DNA from: Comamonadaceae bacterium
Lineage (GTDB): Bacteria > Pseudomonadota > Gammaproteobacteria > Burkholderiales > Burkholderiaceae_C
DNA length: 64,000 nt
Direction of reading: 5' to 3'
Assembly: GCA_947375135.1 (NCBI GenBank)
Contig: CANCER010000019.1
Location: forward strand, 1 to 64,000
The notes below the pieces were generated by a model that did no database searches, was not told where the DNA came from, and saw nothing but the letters and a program-made list of their open reading frames with translations. Made by a program: the position numbers and the translations under genes. Shown one piece after another: positions 1 to 7,584 of the stretch (its first letter is position 1; each line of letters begins with the position of its first letter).

Positions 1-336
1 TTTGGGCAAATCAAAGGGCTTGGGCAAATACTCAAACGCGCCATTTTGGAAAGCTGACACAGCACTGTCCAAGTCCGAGAAAGCCGTCATGATGATCACC
101 GGCAAACCGGGATGCTTGGCCTTGATTTTTTCCAGCAGGTCCAGCCCCGAGCCACCGGGCATGCGGATGTCGCTGACCAGAATCTGCGGGCCTTCGTCGT
201 CTGCGGCGGTGCTCAGGGCCGCCAGTACATCGCGTGAATTGGAAAAGCTGCGGGTGGGTAAATGCTCGCGCAGCAGTGCCTTCTCCAGCACGAAGCGTAT
301 GGACTGGTCATCGTCAACGATCCAAATCGGCTTCAT
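1..336 (-). CDS. ntrC: Nitrogen regulator NtrC (NR-I), N-terminal part, cut by the window edge
   Basis: Response regulator that is phosphorylated by NtrB under nitrogen limitation and activates sigma-54 promoters such as that of glnA. Only the first 112 residues are in the window. They form a receiver domain, with the acidic pocket in WIVDDDQS (residues 5-12), the phospho-acceptor Asp56 in SDIRMPG, the conserved Thr in IIMTAFSD and Lys106 in LPKPF. The AAA+ and Fis-type DNA-binding domains lie beyond base 1. The gene starts 26 bp after ntrB, the usual ntrBC arrangement. The identification as NtrC rests on the receiver sequence plus the adjacent ntrB and glnA. Confidence 0.9.
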   Translation of the reverse strand, partial: MKPIWIVDDDQSIRFVLEKALLREHLPTRSFSNSRDVLAALSTAADDEGPQILVSDIRMPGGSGLDLLEKIKAKHPGLPVIIMTAFSDLDSAVSAFQNGAFEYLPKPFDLPK

Positions 337-362
337 GGTCTTCTCATTCCTCGTATCAGGCA

Positions 363-1463
363 TTACGGTAACGGAATCAGAATTTTGAAATCCGTACGGC
401 CGGGCACGCTATCGACCTCGATCATTCCCTGGTGCTGCTGAACAAAGGTTTGCGCCAATGTCAGCCCCAGGCCCGAACCACCGTCCCTGCCCGACACCAG
501 CGGGTAGAAAATGCGGTCTCTGATCGAATCTGGCACGCCAGGTCCGTTGTCTATGACATGCAATTCCAATGCCAACCGGTAACGCTTCTTGCCGAAAGTA
601 ATTTGGCGCATGACGCGGGTCTTGAAGGTCAGCTCCGCGTCCCCGGCAGCAATGCGCTCGTTCAAGGCCTGCGCGGCGTTGTGCGCGATATTGAGCACGG
701 TTTGAATCAGTTGCTCGTGGTCGCCACGGAACTCGGGAATGGAGGTGTCGTAGTCCCGCACCACCTTCAGGCCCTTGGGAAACTCGGCCACGATCAGCGA
801 GCGCACCCGCTCGCAAACCTCATGGATATTGACATCACTCACCATGTGTGGCCGCCGGTGCGGTGCCAGCAGGCGATCCACAAGGCTTTGCAAGCGGTCC
901 GCCTCGTGGATGATGACCTGGGTGTACTCGGTCAGGTCCGGCGAATCCATCTCCAGCTCCAGCAACTGGGCTGCACCGCGAATGCCGCCCAACGGGTTCT
1001 TGATTTCATGCGCCAGATTGCGGATCAACTCCTTGTTGGTTTGGGCCTGCTCCAGGATGCGCTCTTCGCGGTCCTGGCGGGTTTGCTGCTCCAGCGGCAC
1101 CAGTTCCACAATGATGTCTTCCGCCGGGTCGGTGCGGGTGATGATGACGTGTACCGGCAGGGCCTCGTAGCCCACGCGCTTGAGCCAGGCGTCATATCGC
1201 AGGGCGCCAAATTCATTTTCGACGGCGCCTTCCAAGGCGTTTTGCAACTGACCGGGATCGGTAAAGGCTTCTGTAAAGGACGAACCGACAATGCTGCGAC
1301 GCGAAATGCCCAGCATATCTTCCAGTGCCGCATTGGCAAACAGCACCCGACCCCTGCGGTCCACCACGGTGACCAGGGTGGCCAACAGGTCAAAGGGGTG
1401 GTAGTTGGATGCAGCAGCGTCCTTGGGGTCAGCCGATAGCGGCAGTTGACTGTGTTTGGACAA
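363..1463 (-). CDS. ntrB: Nitrogen regulation sensor kinase/phosphatase NtrB (NR-II)
   Basis: Cytosolic histidine kinase that controls NtrC phosphorylation in response to PII. The 366 residues have a PAS domain (about 25-125), the HisKA box RNLAHEIKNPLGG with His152, and an ATPase domain with N-box residues NIAHNAAQAL, DNGPGVPD and GSGLGLTLAQ. There is no membrane segment, as expected for NtrB. The only start upstream of the PAS domain is a TTG at 1463, preceded by AAGGTAGG. It follows the DUF4124 gene by 5 bp and is probably co-transcribed with it and with ntrC. Confidence 0.93.
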   Translation of the reverse strand: MSKHSQLPLSADPKDAAASNYHPFDLLATLVTVVDRRGRVLFANAALEDMLGISRRSIVGSSFTEAFTDPGQLQNALEGAVENEFGALRYDAWLKRVGYEALPVHVIITRTDPAEDIIVELVPLEQQTRQDREERILEQAQTNKELIRNLAHEIKNPLGGIRGAAQLLELEMDSPDLTEYTQVIIHEADRLQSLVDRLLAPHRRPHMVSDVNIHEVCERVRSLIVAEFPKGLKVVRDYDTSIPEFRGDHEQLIQTVLNIAHNAAQALNERIAAGDAELTFKTRVMRQITFGKKRYRLALELHVIDNGPGVPDSIRDRIFYPLVSGRDGGSGLGLTLAQTFVQQHQGMIEVDSVPGRTDFKILIPLP

Positions 1464-1468
1464 GTTGC

Positions 1469-1969
1469 CTACCTTGCACTGGAGGCGCTGAATAAACTGC
1501 CCCCGGCTTGCGTCGGCAGGCGCGAGAGCTCACGCTTGATGCCGGCAATATCGGCCTCGCTGCGGCCAAGGGCTGCCTTCATTTCAGCCACCCGGTCCAG
1601 GTATTTTTGGTTGTTACGCGTCTCGGGCCCCATGCGCTCGGGTTCGCCGCTGTTGTATTCCTTCTGCAGCTCGGTCTGCCGGGCGATGGCCTTCTTGAGT
1701 TCAGCTTCCAGGATCAGCCGGGCATCCGAATCCTTGGCGCGCTGATCCGGCGCGTCGGCCCGCTGTCCGGACACCACCGCCTTGCCCGGCGGTGGCTTGA
1801 CCGCCTGGATCACGGTCACATTGCCACCGGAAATCAACTTGCAGGTCTTGGCCTGGGCCTCGGACACGGTGTTGGTGTATTCGTTGCCGCAACGGTAAAC
1901 GCGGTCGTCTGCCGCCTGCGCGCCAGAAACACCCATAGCCGTCAAACAAAGGATAAAAACAGATTTCAT
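1469..1969 (-). CDS. DUF4124-type exported protein
   Basis: Protein of 166 residues with an N-terminal signal peptide (hydrophobic stretch then GAQA at about residues 17-20), a short DUF4124-like segment (VYRCGNEYTN and a second Cys in KTCKLI), and a charged C-terminal half rich in Glu, Lys, Arg and Ala that could form a helix or coiled coil. Function unknown; such proteins are common between glnA and ntrB in Burkholderiales. The ATG at 1969 is chosen because it gives a clean signal peptide; an upstream extension to 2071 has none. It sits 3' of the glnA terminator and 5 bp before ntrB. Confidence 0.75.
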   Translation of the reverse strand: MKSVFILCLTAMGVSGAQAADDRVYRCGNEYTNTVSEAQAKTCKLISGGNVTVIQAVKPPPGKAVVSGQRADAPDQRAKDSDARLILEAELKKAIARQTELQKEYNSGEPERMGPETRNNQKYLDRVAEMKAALGRSEADIAGIKRELSRLPTQAGGSLFSASSAR

Positions 1970-2086
1970 TTTCAGTCCAACCCTGGCGAATGCCGGGTCA
2001 TTCCAGAAGTATGCGTCAAAACTGCCGCCGACCGGAATTTGCCCGGGACCGCTGCAATGCACGCTCTTCAAACCCTAACAAGCCCC

Positions 2087-2119
2087 ATAAAAAAAGGACT
2101 GCCAAAGCAGTCCCTTTTT
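2087..2119 (-). terminator. Intrinsic terminator downstream of glnA
   Basis: Perfect stem GGACTGC / GCAGTCC with a 4-nt loop, flanked by an A-run on one side and a T-run on the other, so it can work in either direction. It lies 40 bp after the glnA stop and before the DUF4124-ntrB-ntrC genes, which should limit read-through from the strong glnA transcript. Confidence 0.85.
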
Positions 2120-2159
2120 GTTGCACCTCCCTCGCAGGAGGTGCTGTTCAACCCGCCAA

Positions 2160-3575
2160 TTACAGCGAGAAGTACATGTCGAATTCGACAGGGTGCACCG
2201 ACATGCGGTAGCGGGTTACTTCCTGCATCTTCAGTTCGATGTAGGCATCGATCATGGAGTCAGTGAACACGCCGCCCTTGGTCAGGAAGGCACGGTCCTT
2301 GTCCAGGTGCTCAAGGGCCTGATCCAGGCTGTGGCAGACGGTTGGCACCAAAGCATCTTCCTCGGGAGGCAGATGGTACAGGTCCTTGGTGGCTGCTTCG
2401 CCGGGATGGATCTTGTTTTCCACGCCGTCCAGGCCCGCCATCAGCAGGGCCGCAAAGCCCAGGTAAGGGTTCATCAGAGGATCGGGGAAACGTGCTTCCA
2501 CGCGACGGCCCTTGGGGTTGGCCACGAACGGGATACGGATCGAGGCGGAACGGTTCTTGGCGGAGTACGCCAGCTTGACCGGTGCTTCGAAATGCGGAAC
2601 CAGGCGCTTGTAGCTGTTGGTGCCGGGGTTGGTGATGGCGTTCAGGGCACGTGCGTGCTTGATGATGCCGCCGATGTAGTACAGCGCGAAGTCCGACAGG
2701 CCGGCATAGCCGTCACCAGCGAACAGGTTCTTGCCGTCTTTCCAGACCGACTGGTGCACGTGCATGCCGGAACCGTTGTCGCCGTGGTAGGGCTTGGGCA
2801 TGAAGGTGGCAGTCTTGCCGTAGGCATTGGCCACGTTGTGGATCACGTACTTTTGCAGCTGTGTCCAGTCAGCGCGCTCCACCAGGGTGGAGAAGCGGGT
2901 GCCGATTTCGTTTTGACCGGCGCCAGCCACTTCATGGTGGAACACTTCGACCGGGATGCCCACGGATTCGAGGATCAGGGACATTTCAGCGCGCATGTCT
3001 TGCGTGCTGTCAACGGGAGGCACGGGGAAGTAACCGCCCTTGACCGTGGGACGGTGGCCGCGGTTGCCGCCTTCGAGCTTGGTGCCGGTGTTCCAGGGGG
3101 CTTCGTACTCGTCGATTTCGTAGAAGGTGTTGTTGGGTTCGGTGCTCCAACGCACGCCGTCGAAGATAAAGAATTCTGGCTCGGGACCGAAGAAGGCCGT
3201 GTCGCCGTTGCCGGAAGCCTTGAGGTAGGCTTCAGCGCGCTTGGCGATGGAGCGGGGGTCGCGGTCGTAAGCCTTGCCGTCGGCAGGCTCCACCACATCA
3301 CAGGTCATGATGATGGTGGTTTCTTCGAAGAAGGGGTCGATGTTGGCCGTGTTGGGATCAGGCATCAACAGCATATCGGAAGCTTCAATGCCCTTCCAGC
3401 CGGCGATGGAGGAACCGTCAAACGCGTGACCGGAGGTGAACTTGTCTTCGTCAAAATGCGAAACAGGCACGGTGGTGTGCTGCTGCTTGCCACGGGTATC
3501 GGTGAAGCGGAAGTCAACAAACTTGACTTCGTTCTCTTTCACCATCTTCATCACGTCTGCGACGGTCTTGGCCAT
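2160..3575 (-). CDS. glnA: Glutamine synthetase type I
   Basis: Condenses glutamate and ammonia to glutamine with ATP; the dodecameric central enzyme of nitrogen assimilation. The 471 residues match the type I length. Visible signatures are DGSSIAGW (about residue 53), [16 protein letters not shown], the ATP-site segment [11 protein letters not shown], the [10 protein letters not shown] and [10 protein letters not shown] substrate-site strands, and the adenylylation loop [10 protein letters not shown] whose Tyr lies near residue 400, so GlnE-type control is expected. The ATG at 3575 is preceded by AGGAG at 6 bp; an in-frame TTG one codon earlier has no better site. A sigma-54 promoter and NtrC-like sites lie upstream and a terminator follows. 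Confidence 0.98.
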   Translation of the reverse strand: MAKTVADVMKMVKENEVKFVDFRFTDTRGKQQHTTVPVSHFDEDKFTSGHAFDGSSIAGWKGIEASDMLLMPDPNTANIDPFFEETTIIMTCDVVEPADGKAYDRDPRSIAKRAEAYLKASGNGDTAFFGPEPEFFIFDGVRWSTEPNNTFYEIDEYEAPWNTGTKLEGGNRGHRPTVKGGYFPVPPVDSTQDMRAEMSLILESVGIPVEVFHHEVAGAGQNEIGTRFSTLVERADWTQLQKYVIHNVANAYGKTATFMPKPYHGDNGSGMHVHQSVWKDGKNLFAGDGYAGLSDFALYYIGGIIKHARALNAITNPGTNSYKRLVPHFEAPVKLAYSAKNRSASIRIPFVANPKGRRVEARFPDPLMNPYLGFAALLMAGLDGVENKIHPGEAATKDLYHLPPEEDALVPTVCHSLDQALEHLDKDRAFLTKGGVFTDSMIDAYIELKMQEVTRYRMSVHPVEFDMYFSL

Positions 3576-3620
3576 CAATTACTCCTATTGCACTGTTAAA
3601 AAAGGTTGCCGAACTCTCAA

Positions 3621-3636
3621 TGCAGTATTTGTGCCA
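3621..3636 (-). promoter_or_regulatory. Sigma-54 (-24/-12) promoter of glnA
   Basis: Read on the minus strand the site is TGGCAC-N5-CTGCA, which differs from the RpoN consensus TGGCAC-N5-TTGCA at one position and has the exact GG-to-GC spacing. It is about 46 bp upstream of the glnA start codon. Being in front of glnA, with ntrB and ntrC nearby, makes NtrC-dependent transcription the natural reading. Confidence 0.8.
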
Positions 3637-3737
3637 GAAGCATCCGGCAAACCATTTTGAGAAAGCGCTCCATTTTGCCTCGAGATTGCATGCTTTCCGG
3701 GACATCATGGATTCAAGTTGCGATCACACGCCCAATT

Positions 3738-3797
3738 TGCACCAAAGTAAGGCGCAATGCACTTGCATTCATCTGGTGCAGTGCTATTTGCGCACCA
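3738..3797. promoter_or_regulatory. NtrC-type enhancer palindromes upstream of glnA
   Basis: Half sites resembling the NtrC operator (TGCACY and RGTGCA) cluster here: TGCACC at 3738-3743 facing GGCGCA at 3751-3756, TGCACT at 3758-3763 facing GGTGCA at 3775-3780, and TGGTGCA at 3774-3780 facing TGCGCACCA at 3789-3797. Half-site spacing is longer than the classical 5 bp, so exact operator borders are uncertain. They lie about 100-160 bp upstream of the -24/-12 element, the usual enhancer distance, and overlap the last codons of the preceding gene. Confidence 0.55.
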
Positions 3798-4593
3798 TTT
3801 CAGGGCCCAATGGAATTGCCATGGCTTGGAGCGACGCAACCAGGTCTTGGTAGGCAGCATCCACGACACCAGGCGCACCTTTAACACCCAACTCGATGTG
3901 GCGGCCGTATTCAGGATGGTCCACGCTGGGCAAGCTAAAGACCTTGACATCATGGGCCGCCTCGATGCGCTCCATCAGGGGGGTGAGTGAGGCCTCCATG
4001 GCGCCGAACACAATGACGGAATTTTCCTGCCAGGCATCGCGACGGAAATGCGCCGGGTACTGCGTGTCCAGCACCGACTCCACCATGGGCCAGGCCATGA
4101 CCGGAAAGCCGGGCACGAAATGGACGGCGCCGGCACCAGCGCCCGCACAGCTGAAGCCGGGAATTTTGTTGTAAGGGTTGGGAATGATGCGCGCGCCCTC
4201 GGGGAACATGCCCATGTTGAGACGGTGCAGGTTGTCGTCGCGCTCGGGCTCGTAGGGAAGGCCCTTTTCAAGCGCCAGATCCTGCATGCGCTCACGTATC
4301 AGTGCCTTGGCTTGGGGATGCAGCCGCAACGGGCACTGCAAGGCAGCAGCGGCACACTGGCGGGTGTGGTCATCCGGCGTGGCACCAATGCCACCAAACG
4401 AAAACACCACGTCGCCCGAAGCAAAGGCACGCTTCAGGGTGGCGGTAATGCGCGCGGGTGAATCACCCACATAGTCGGCGTACGCCAGTTGCAGGCCACG
4501 CGCGCCGAACAAGGCAATCGTCTTGGCCAGGTGCTTGTCTTCGCGCCGACCCGACAGGATCTCGTCGCCGATGATGATGATTCCAAAGTTCAT
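3784..4593 (-). CDS. Molybdopterin-binding / CinA N-terminal domain protein
   Basis: Protein of 269 residues that is essentially one MoaB/MogA-like domain as found at the N terminus of competence/damage-inducible CinA. Signatures are GIIIIGDEILSGRREDKH at the N terminus and FSFGGIGATPDDHTR near residue 70. The C-terminal nicotinamide-nucleotide deamidase domain of full-length CinA is absent, as in the short COG1058 proteins. Biochemical role unclear; pyrophosphatase activity is known for some CinA domains. The start ATG at 4593 overlaps the stop of the EI24 gene (ATGA), so the two are translationally coupled. Confidence 0.85.
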   Translation of the reverse strand: MNFGIIIIGDEILSGRREDKHLAKTIALFGARGLQLAYADYVGDSPARITATLKRAFASGDVVFSFGGIGATPDDHTRQCAAAALQCPLRLHPQAKALIRERMQDLALEKGLPYEPERDDNLHRLNMGMFPEGARIIPNPYNKIPGFSCAGAGAGAVHFVPGFPVMAWPMVESVLDTQYPAHFRRDAWQENSVIVFGAMEASLTPLMERIEAAHDVKVFSLPSVDHPEYGRHIELGVKGAPGVVDAAYQDLVASLQAMAIPLGPEMVRK

Positions 4594-5447
4594 TGCGCGT
4601 CTTTCCAGGTAATGGGGATGGCATCTGGCACCGGTGCGCTCTGCACCGAACTGGCCTCGTAACGCAAACCCTGCAGGGCTGCAAGGCAGTAATGGCTGAA
4701 CCAGAGCGAGGCGAAGGCGAATACCAGGGTGTAAATCCAGATCGCCACCGGCACCAGCAGCACAAAGGCCGGGGCAAAACCGGCGCCCATGGCCCAAATC
4801 AGATTCGGTGAGGCACCCAGATAGCCGCAGACCACACCGATCAGCAACAGCCATCCGCCATGGCGCTGGAACAGCACTTTGCGCTCCTCGCGGCTGGCAT
4901 GCTGGGACAAAGCGTCAAAAGCCATCACCCGATAGGTCAGCCAACCCCAGATCAGCGGTGGCAACACCAGCACCAGCGGTGGCACCAGCCACAGTGGTAC
5001 CGACAGCAGCAGTGCAATGGCAGCCAACAGCGAGGACGACAGGGACCACCACAGGCTCGCCACAAAGCCCCCTCCCCGCTTGGCCTCCAGCGCGGCAAAG
5101 CGCTTCTGTGCCACCAGGCCAACCAGTGCGGGGGTCATCAACAAAGCCACTGCCAGCAGGGACATGACAACAATCAGGGGCGTGACACCAAGCACCACCA
5201 GCAAGGGCACCAGCACGGCTTTGAACTTCCCTGCACCGACGCTCTCCAGCCACTGCCAGACGATGCTGATGTAGGGGAATGTGTCCATCCAACTGCGCAC
5301 CTGATCGAGCGCCGCATCCCAGAAAAAATACCCTGCGCCAAGGCTCAGCCCGACCATCAGGATGAGCGGCAGCAGGGACAGCACGATCACGCGCGGATGC
5401 ACACAGTGGGCCGCTGCACGCCAAAAAGAGTCCAAAAACAGGTTCAT
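4590..5447 (-). CDS. EI24-family integral membrane protein
   Basis: Membrane protein of 285 residues with about five or six hydrophobic segments (roughly residues 22-42, 78-105, 135-170, 195-212 and 218-245) and the conserved N-terminal pattern LDSFWRAAAHCVHPRVI seen in betaproteobacterial EI24-domain proteins, a family distantly related to the sulfate transporter CysZ. The substrate is not known. It is coupled by a 4-bp overlap to the CinA-type gene. Confidence 0.8.
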   Translation of the reverse strand: MNLFLDSFWRAAAHCVHPRVIVLSLLPLILMVGLSLGAGYFFWDAALDQVRSWMDTFPYISIVWQWLESVGAGKFKAVLVPLLVVLGVTPLIVVMSLLAVALLMTPALVGLVAQKRFAALEAKRGGGFVASLWWSLSSSLLAAIALLLSVPLWLVPPLVLVLPPLIWGWLTYRVMAFDALSQHASREERKVLFQRHGGWLLLIGVVCGYLGASPNLIWAMGAGFAPAFVLLVPVAIWIYTLVFAFASLWFSHYCLAALQGLRYEASSVQSAPVPDAIPITWKDAQ

Positions 5448-5501
5448 GCGCCGAGCATACCGCGCTGACCTGTGACGCCAGAGACCAACGGCCAGCCTGC
5501 G

Positions 5502-6254
5502 CTAGGTTGCTGTGCCCGCTATGCGGGCCAGGTCCTGGGCACTCAGCCAACGCCATTGGCCCGGCGCCAGATCCGCAGGCAGCACCAGGCCGCCAATTTG
5601 CGAGCGATGCAGCCCCTCCACCCGATTGCTAACCGCAGCCACCATGCGCTTGACCTGGTGGTACTTGCCTTCGGTCAAGGTCAGGCGTAAATCGAACTCG
5701 CCCACTGCTTCGCAGGCTGCGGCCCGCACCGGCTTGGGGTCGTCGTCCAGCACCACGCCGTCCAACAGTTTTTGCACCTGCCGCGCGTCCAGCGCATGCT
5801 TGACCCGCACCGCATACACCTTGGGCACATGGTGGCGCGGTGAGCTCATGCGATGGATGAACTTGCCGTCATCGGTCAGCAAGAGCATGCCGGTGGTGTC
5901 CTGATCCAGGCGGCCCACTGCTTGCACGCCTTGCACGGATGCTTTTTGCGGCCGGGTGCGCAAAGGCGAAGGCAGCAAGGTATAGATGCTGGGATAGGTC
6001 GAGGGCTTTTGCGAGCACTCGGTAGCGGTCGGCTTGTTGAGCACCAGATAGGCTCTGTCCGCGTAAGGCCAGTCCACGCCCTGCACCCTGAAGCGCAGAT
6101 CGGTAGTGTCAAATTCGGAAGCGGCGTCGGTGCATGGCAAGGGGGCGCCGTCGGCACCCTTTGCAAAGACCTGCACATGGCCTTGCTGTACCAGACCCGC
6201 GCAAACACGCCGTGTACCAAAGCCTTGGGTATAAAGTATTTCCTGCAGTTGCAT
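5502..6254 (-). CDS. rsuA: RsuA-family 16S rRNA pseudouridine synthase
   Basis: Predicted to isomerise a uridine in 16S rRNA (U516 for RsuA). The 250 residues have an S4-like RNA-binding start (ILYTQGFGTRRVCAGLVQQG), the VLNKP motif near residue 71, the catalytic motif VGRLDQDTTGMLLLT with its Asp near residue 118, and the LTEGKYHQVKRM motif typical of the RsuA/RluB/E/F subgroup. It lies alone between the EI24 gene and a small barrel protein. The exact target base cannot be read from the sequence. Confidence 0.88.
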   Translation of the reverse strand: MQLQEILYTQGFGTRRVCAGLVQQGHVQVFAKGADGAPLPCTDAASEFDTTDLRFRVQGVDWPYADRAYLVLNKPTATECSQKPSTYPSIYTLLPSPLRTRPQKASVQGVQAVGRLDQDTTGMLLLTDDGKFIHRMSSPRHHVPKVYAVRVKHALDARQVQKLLDGVVLDDDPKPVRAAACEAVGEFDLRLTLTEGKYHQVKRMVAAVSNRVEGLHRSQIGGLVLPADLAPGQWRWLSAQDLARIAGTAT

Positions 6255-6320
6255 GGAACGTAGTATCGCCGCGCCGCAAGCCGGCGCAGCCCTCGATTCA
6301 CAATTTGCCGGCAGAGCGCG

Positions 6321-6932
6321 CTAAAACTTGACGCCTATGCCCAGCATGGCGTTCGTGCTGGTTGGCTTGAACACCAGACCTGCATCGGAAACCACGTCAC
6401 CGTAATTCACTTGGCTTAACTCTCCCTGGACATAGGTGCCACGCCACAGGGCACGTCGGTATCCCACACCATATCCCAAACCGTTTGCTCTGAGAGCGCC
6501 ATCAATGCCGGCACCGCCGCCAGTGACCGTGGCCGTCAACTTGTTCAACGAGACCTTGCCATAGGCCATGGACTTTGTGTCGAGTGCATAACCAAGCTCG
6601 GAGTACAGGGCATAGGTGCTCATTGACGTCAATTCCATCGGACCAATGGAGGCCGACTTCATATCGCCTAGGTTGACGGAAAATCCAAAGTTTGCCACGC
6701 CGTTGCTGCCAAACGCCACGCCATTTGCCACTTGAACAACCAGGTTCTGGCCCGCGGTACTGACGTTGCCGGCGCTGTTGCCGAGCGCATCCGAAGTGTT
6801 CACGCTCAGCGTGGGGAAGTTGAGGTTGATGGCTGCACTGAGTCCGTTGAAACTCGAGGCAATGGTTTGCGCATCGGAAGCGCTTGACGCGAAGGTAAGA
6901 ACAGAAAAAAGGGCTGCGATGACAGGTTTCAT
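6321..6932 (-). CDS. Small outer-membrane beta-barrel protein, function unknown
   Basis: Protein of 203 residues with a signal peptide (MKPVIAALFSVLTFASSASDA) and a mature part rich in Gly, Asn, Ser and alternating aromatic/hydrophobic residues, ending in GIGVKF with a C-terminal Phe, the usual signal for insertion by the BAM complex. The C-terminal half resembles OmpA-like or porin-like eight-stranded barrels in which YSELGYALD and GYGVGYRRAL would be strands. Start chosen at ATG 6932 because it begins the signal peptide; upstream codons are not protein-like. No specific ligand can be inferred. Confidence 0.7.
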   Translation of the reverse strand: MKPVIAALFSVLTFASSASDAQTIASSFNGLSAAINLNFPTLSVNTSDALGNSAGNVSTAGQNLVVQVANGVAFGSNGVANFGFSVNLGDMKSASIGPMELTSMSTYALYSELGYALDTKSMAYGKVSLNKLTATVTGGGAGIDGALRANGLGYGVGYRRALWRGTYVQGELSQVNYGDVVSDAGLVFKPTSTNAMLGIGVKF

Positions 6933-7355
6933 AATGTGAACATTTATTTTGTTAATACGCCGTGCGTTGGTTACACGGTCCGCCGGGCCTTCAATTTCAA
7001 GCGTGCCGGACGCTGTTTCCAGCCCGCAAGATGCACATTGCTTGGACTTCCTTGGCATGTGCACAAGCGCGAAGGCATAGAACATACCGCCCCTATAGCC
7101 TACCTGAATTTGCAGGGCAGCGCAGCCCTTCCGATTGGATTTCGACGCCGGAATGTGTGGTCGCTGGTTGGTGCTGAAGTAATGGGCGCACAAGCCACGA
7201 CCGGCTTAGAATAATACCGGGACCCAAAAATCCCAGCAGCACTGTGCGTCGGCCCGCTCCAACCCCGGAACCAAGGCACTCACGCCATGGTTTGCATCGC
7301 CGCTTCAGGGTACACACTTCAAATAAAAAGCCCCAAAACAGCCACAGGAGTCCTC
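6933..7355. other. Gene-free intergenic region
   Basis: A 423-bp gap between the divergent small barrel gene and the YdcH-type gene. I see no credible coding frame, RNA gene or long palindrome. It should contain both promoters; an AT-rich patch TAGAATAAT near 7207-7215 could be part of one but no convincing -35 element is visible. Confidence 0.5.
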
Positions 7356-7577
7356 ATGTTTCCAGAATATCGCGACCTCATTTCCAAGCTCAAAACCACT
7401 GACCACCATTTTGGCCGTCTCTTTGAGCAGCACAATTCACTGGATCAGAAAATCAAAAATATGGAAAACGGCCTAGAACCGGCCAGCCATGAGCAAATCG
7501 AGCTACACAAAAAGGAAAAACTTCACCTGAAGGATCAGCTTCACGCCATCCTTCGCAAGGCCAGTGCGCTGGCCTGA
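7356..7577 (+). CDS. YdcH family (DUF465) small protein
   Basis: Highly charged helical protein of 73 residues with the DUF465/YdcH pattern: FPEYRDLISKLK at the start, FxxLFEQHNSLDQKI in the middle and LHKKEKLHLKDQL near the end. Family members are short coiled-coil proteins of unknown function. Start ATG 7356 follows CAGGAG by 7 bp. It converges with the SulP gene, whose stop is 8 bp away. Confidence 0.88.
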   Translation: MFPEYRDLISKLKTTDHHFGRLFEQHNSLDQKIKNMENGLEPASHEQIELHKKEKLHLKDQLHAILRKASALA

Positions 7578-7584
7578 GGCAAGG

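Noticed and set aside
432-1439. Long plus-strand frame opposite ntrB
   Set aside because: Antisense shadow of a clear histidine kinase gene; high GC makes such long antisense frames common here.
2118-3599. 493-codon plus-strand frame opposite glnA
   Set aside because: Antisense of a fully conserved glutamine synthetase gene; no independent signals.
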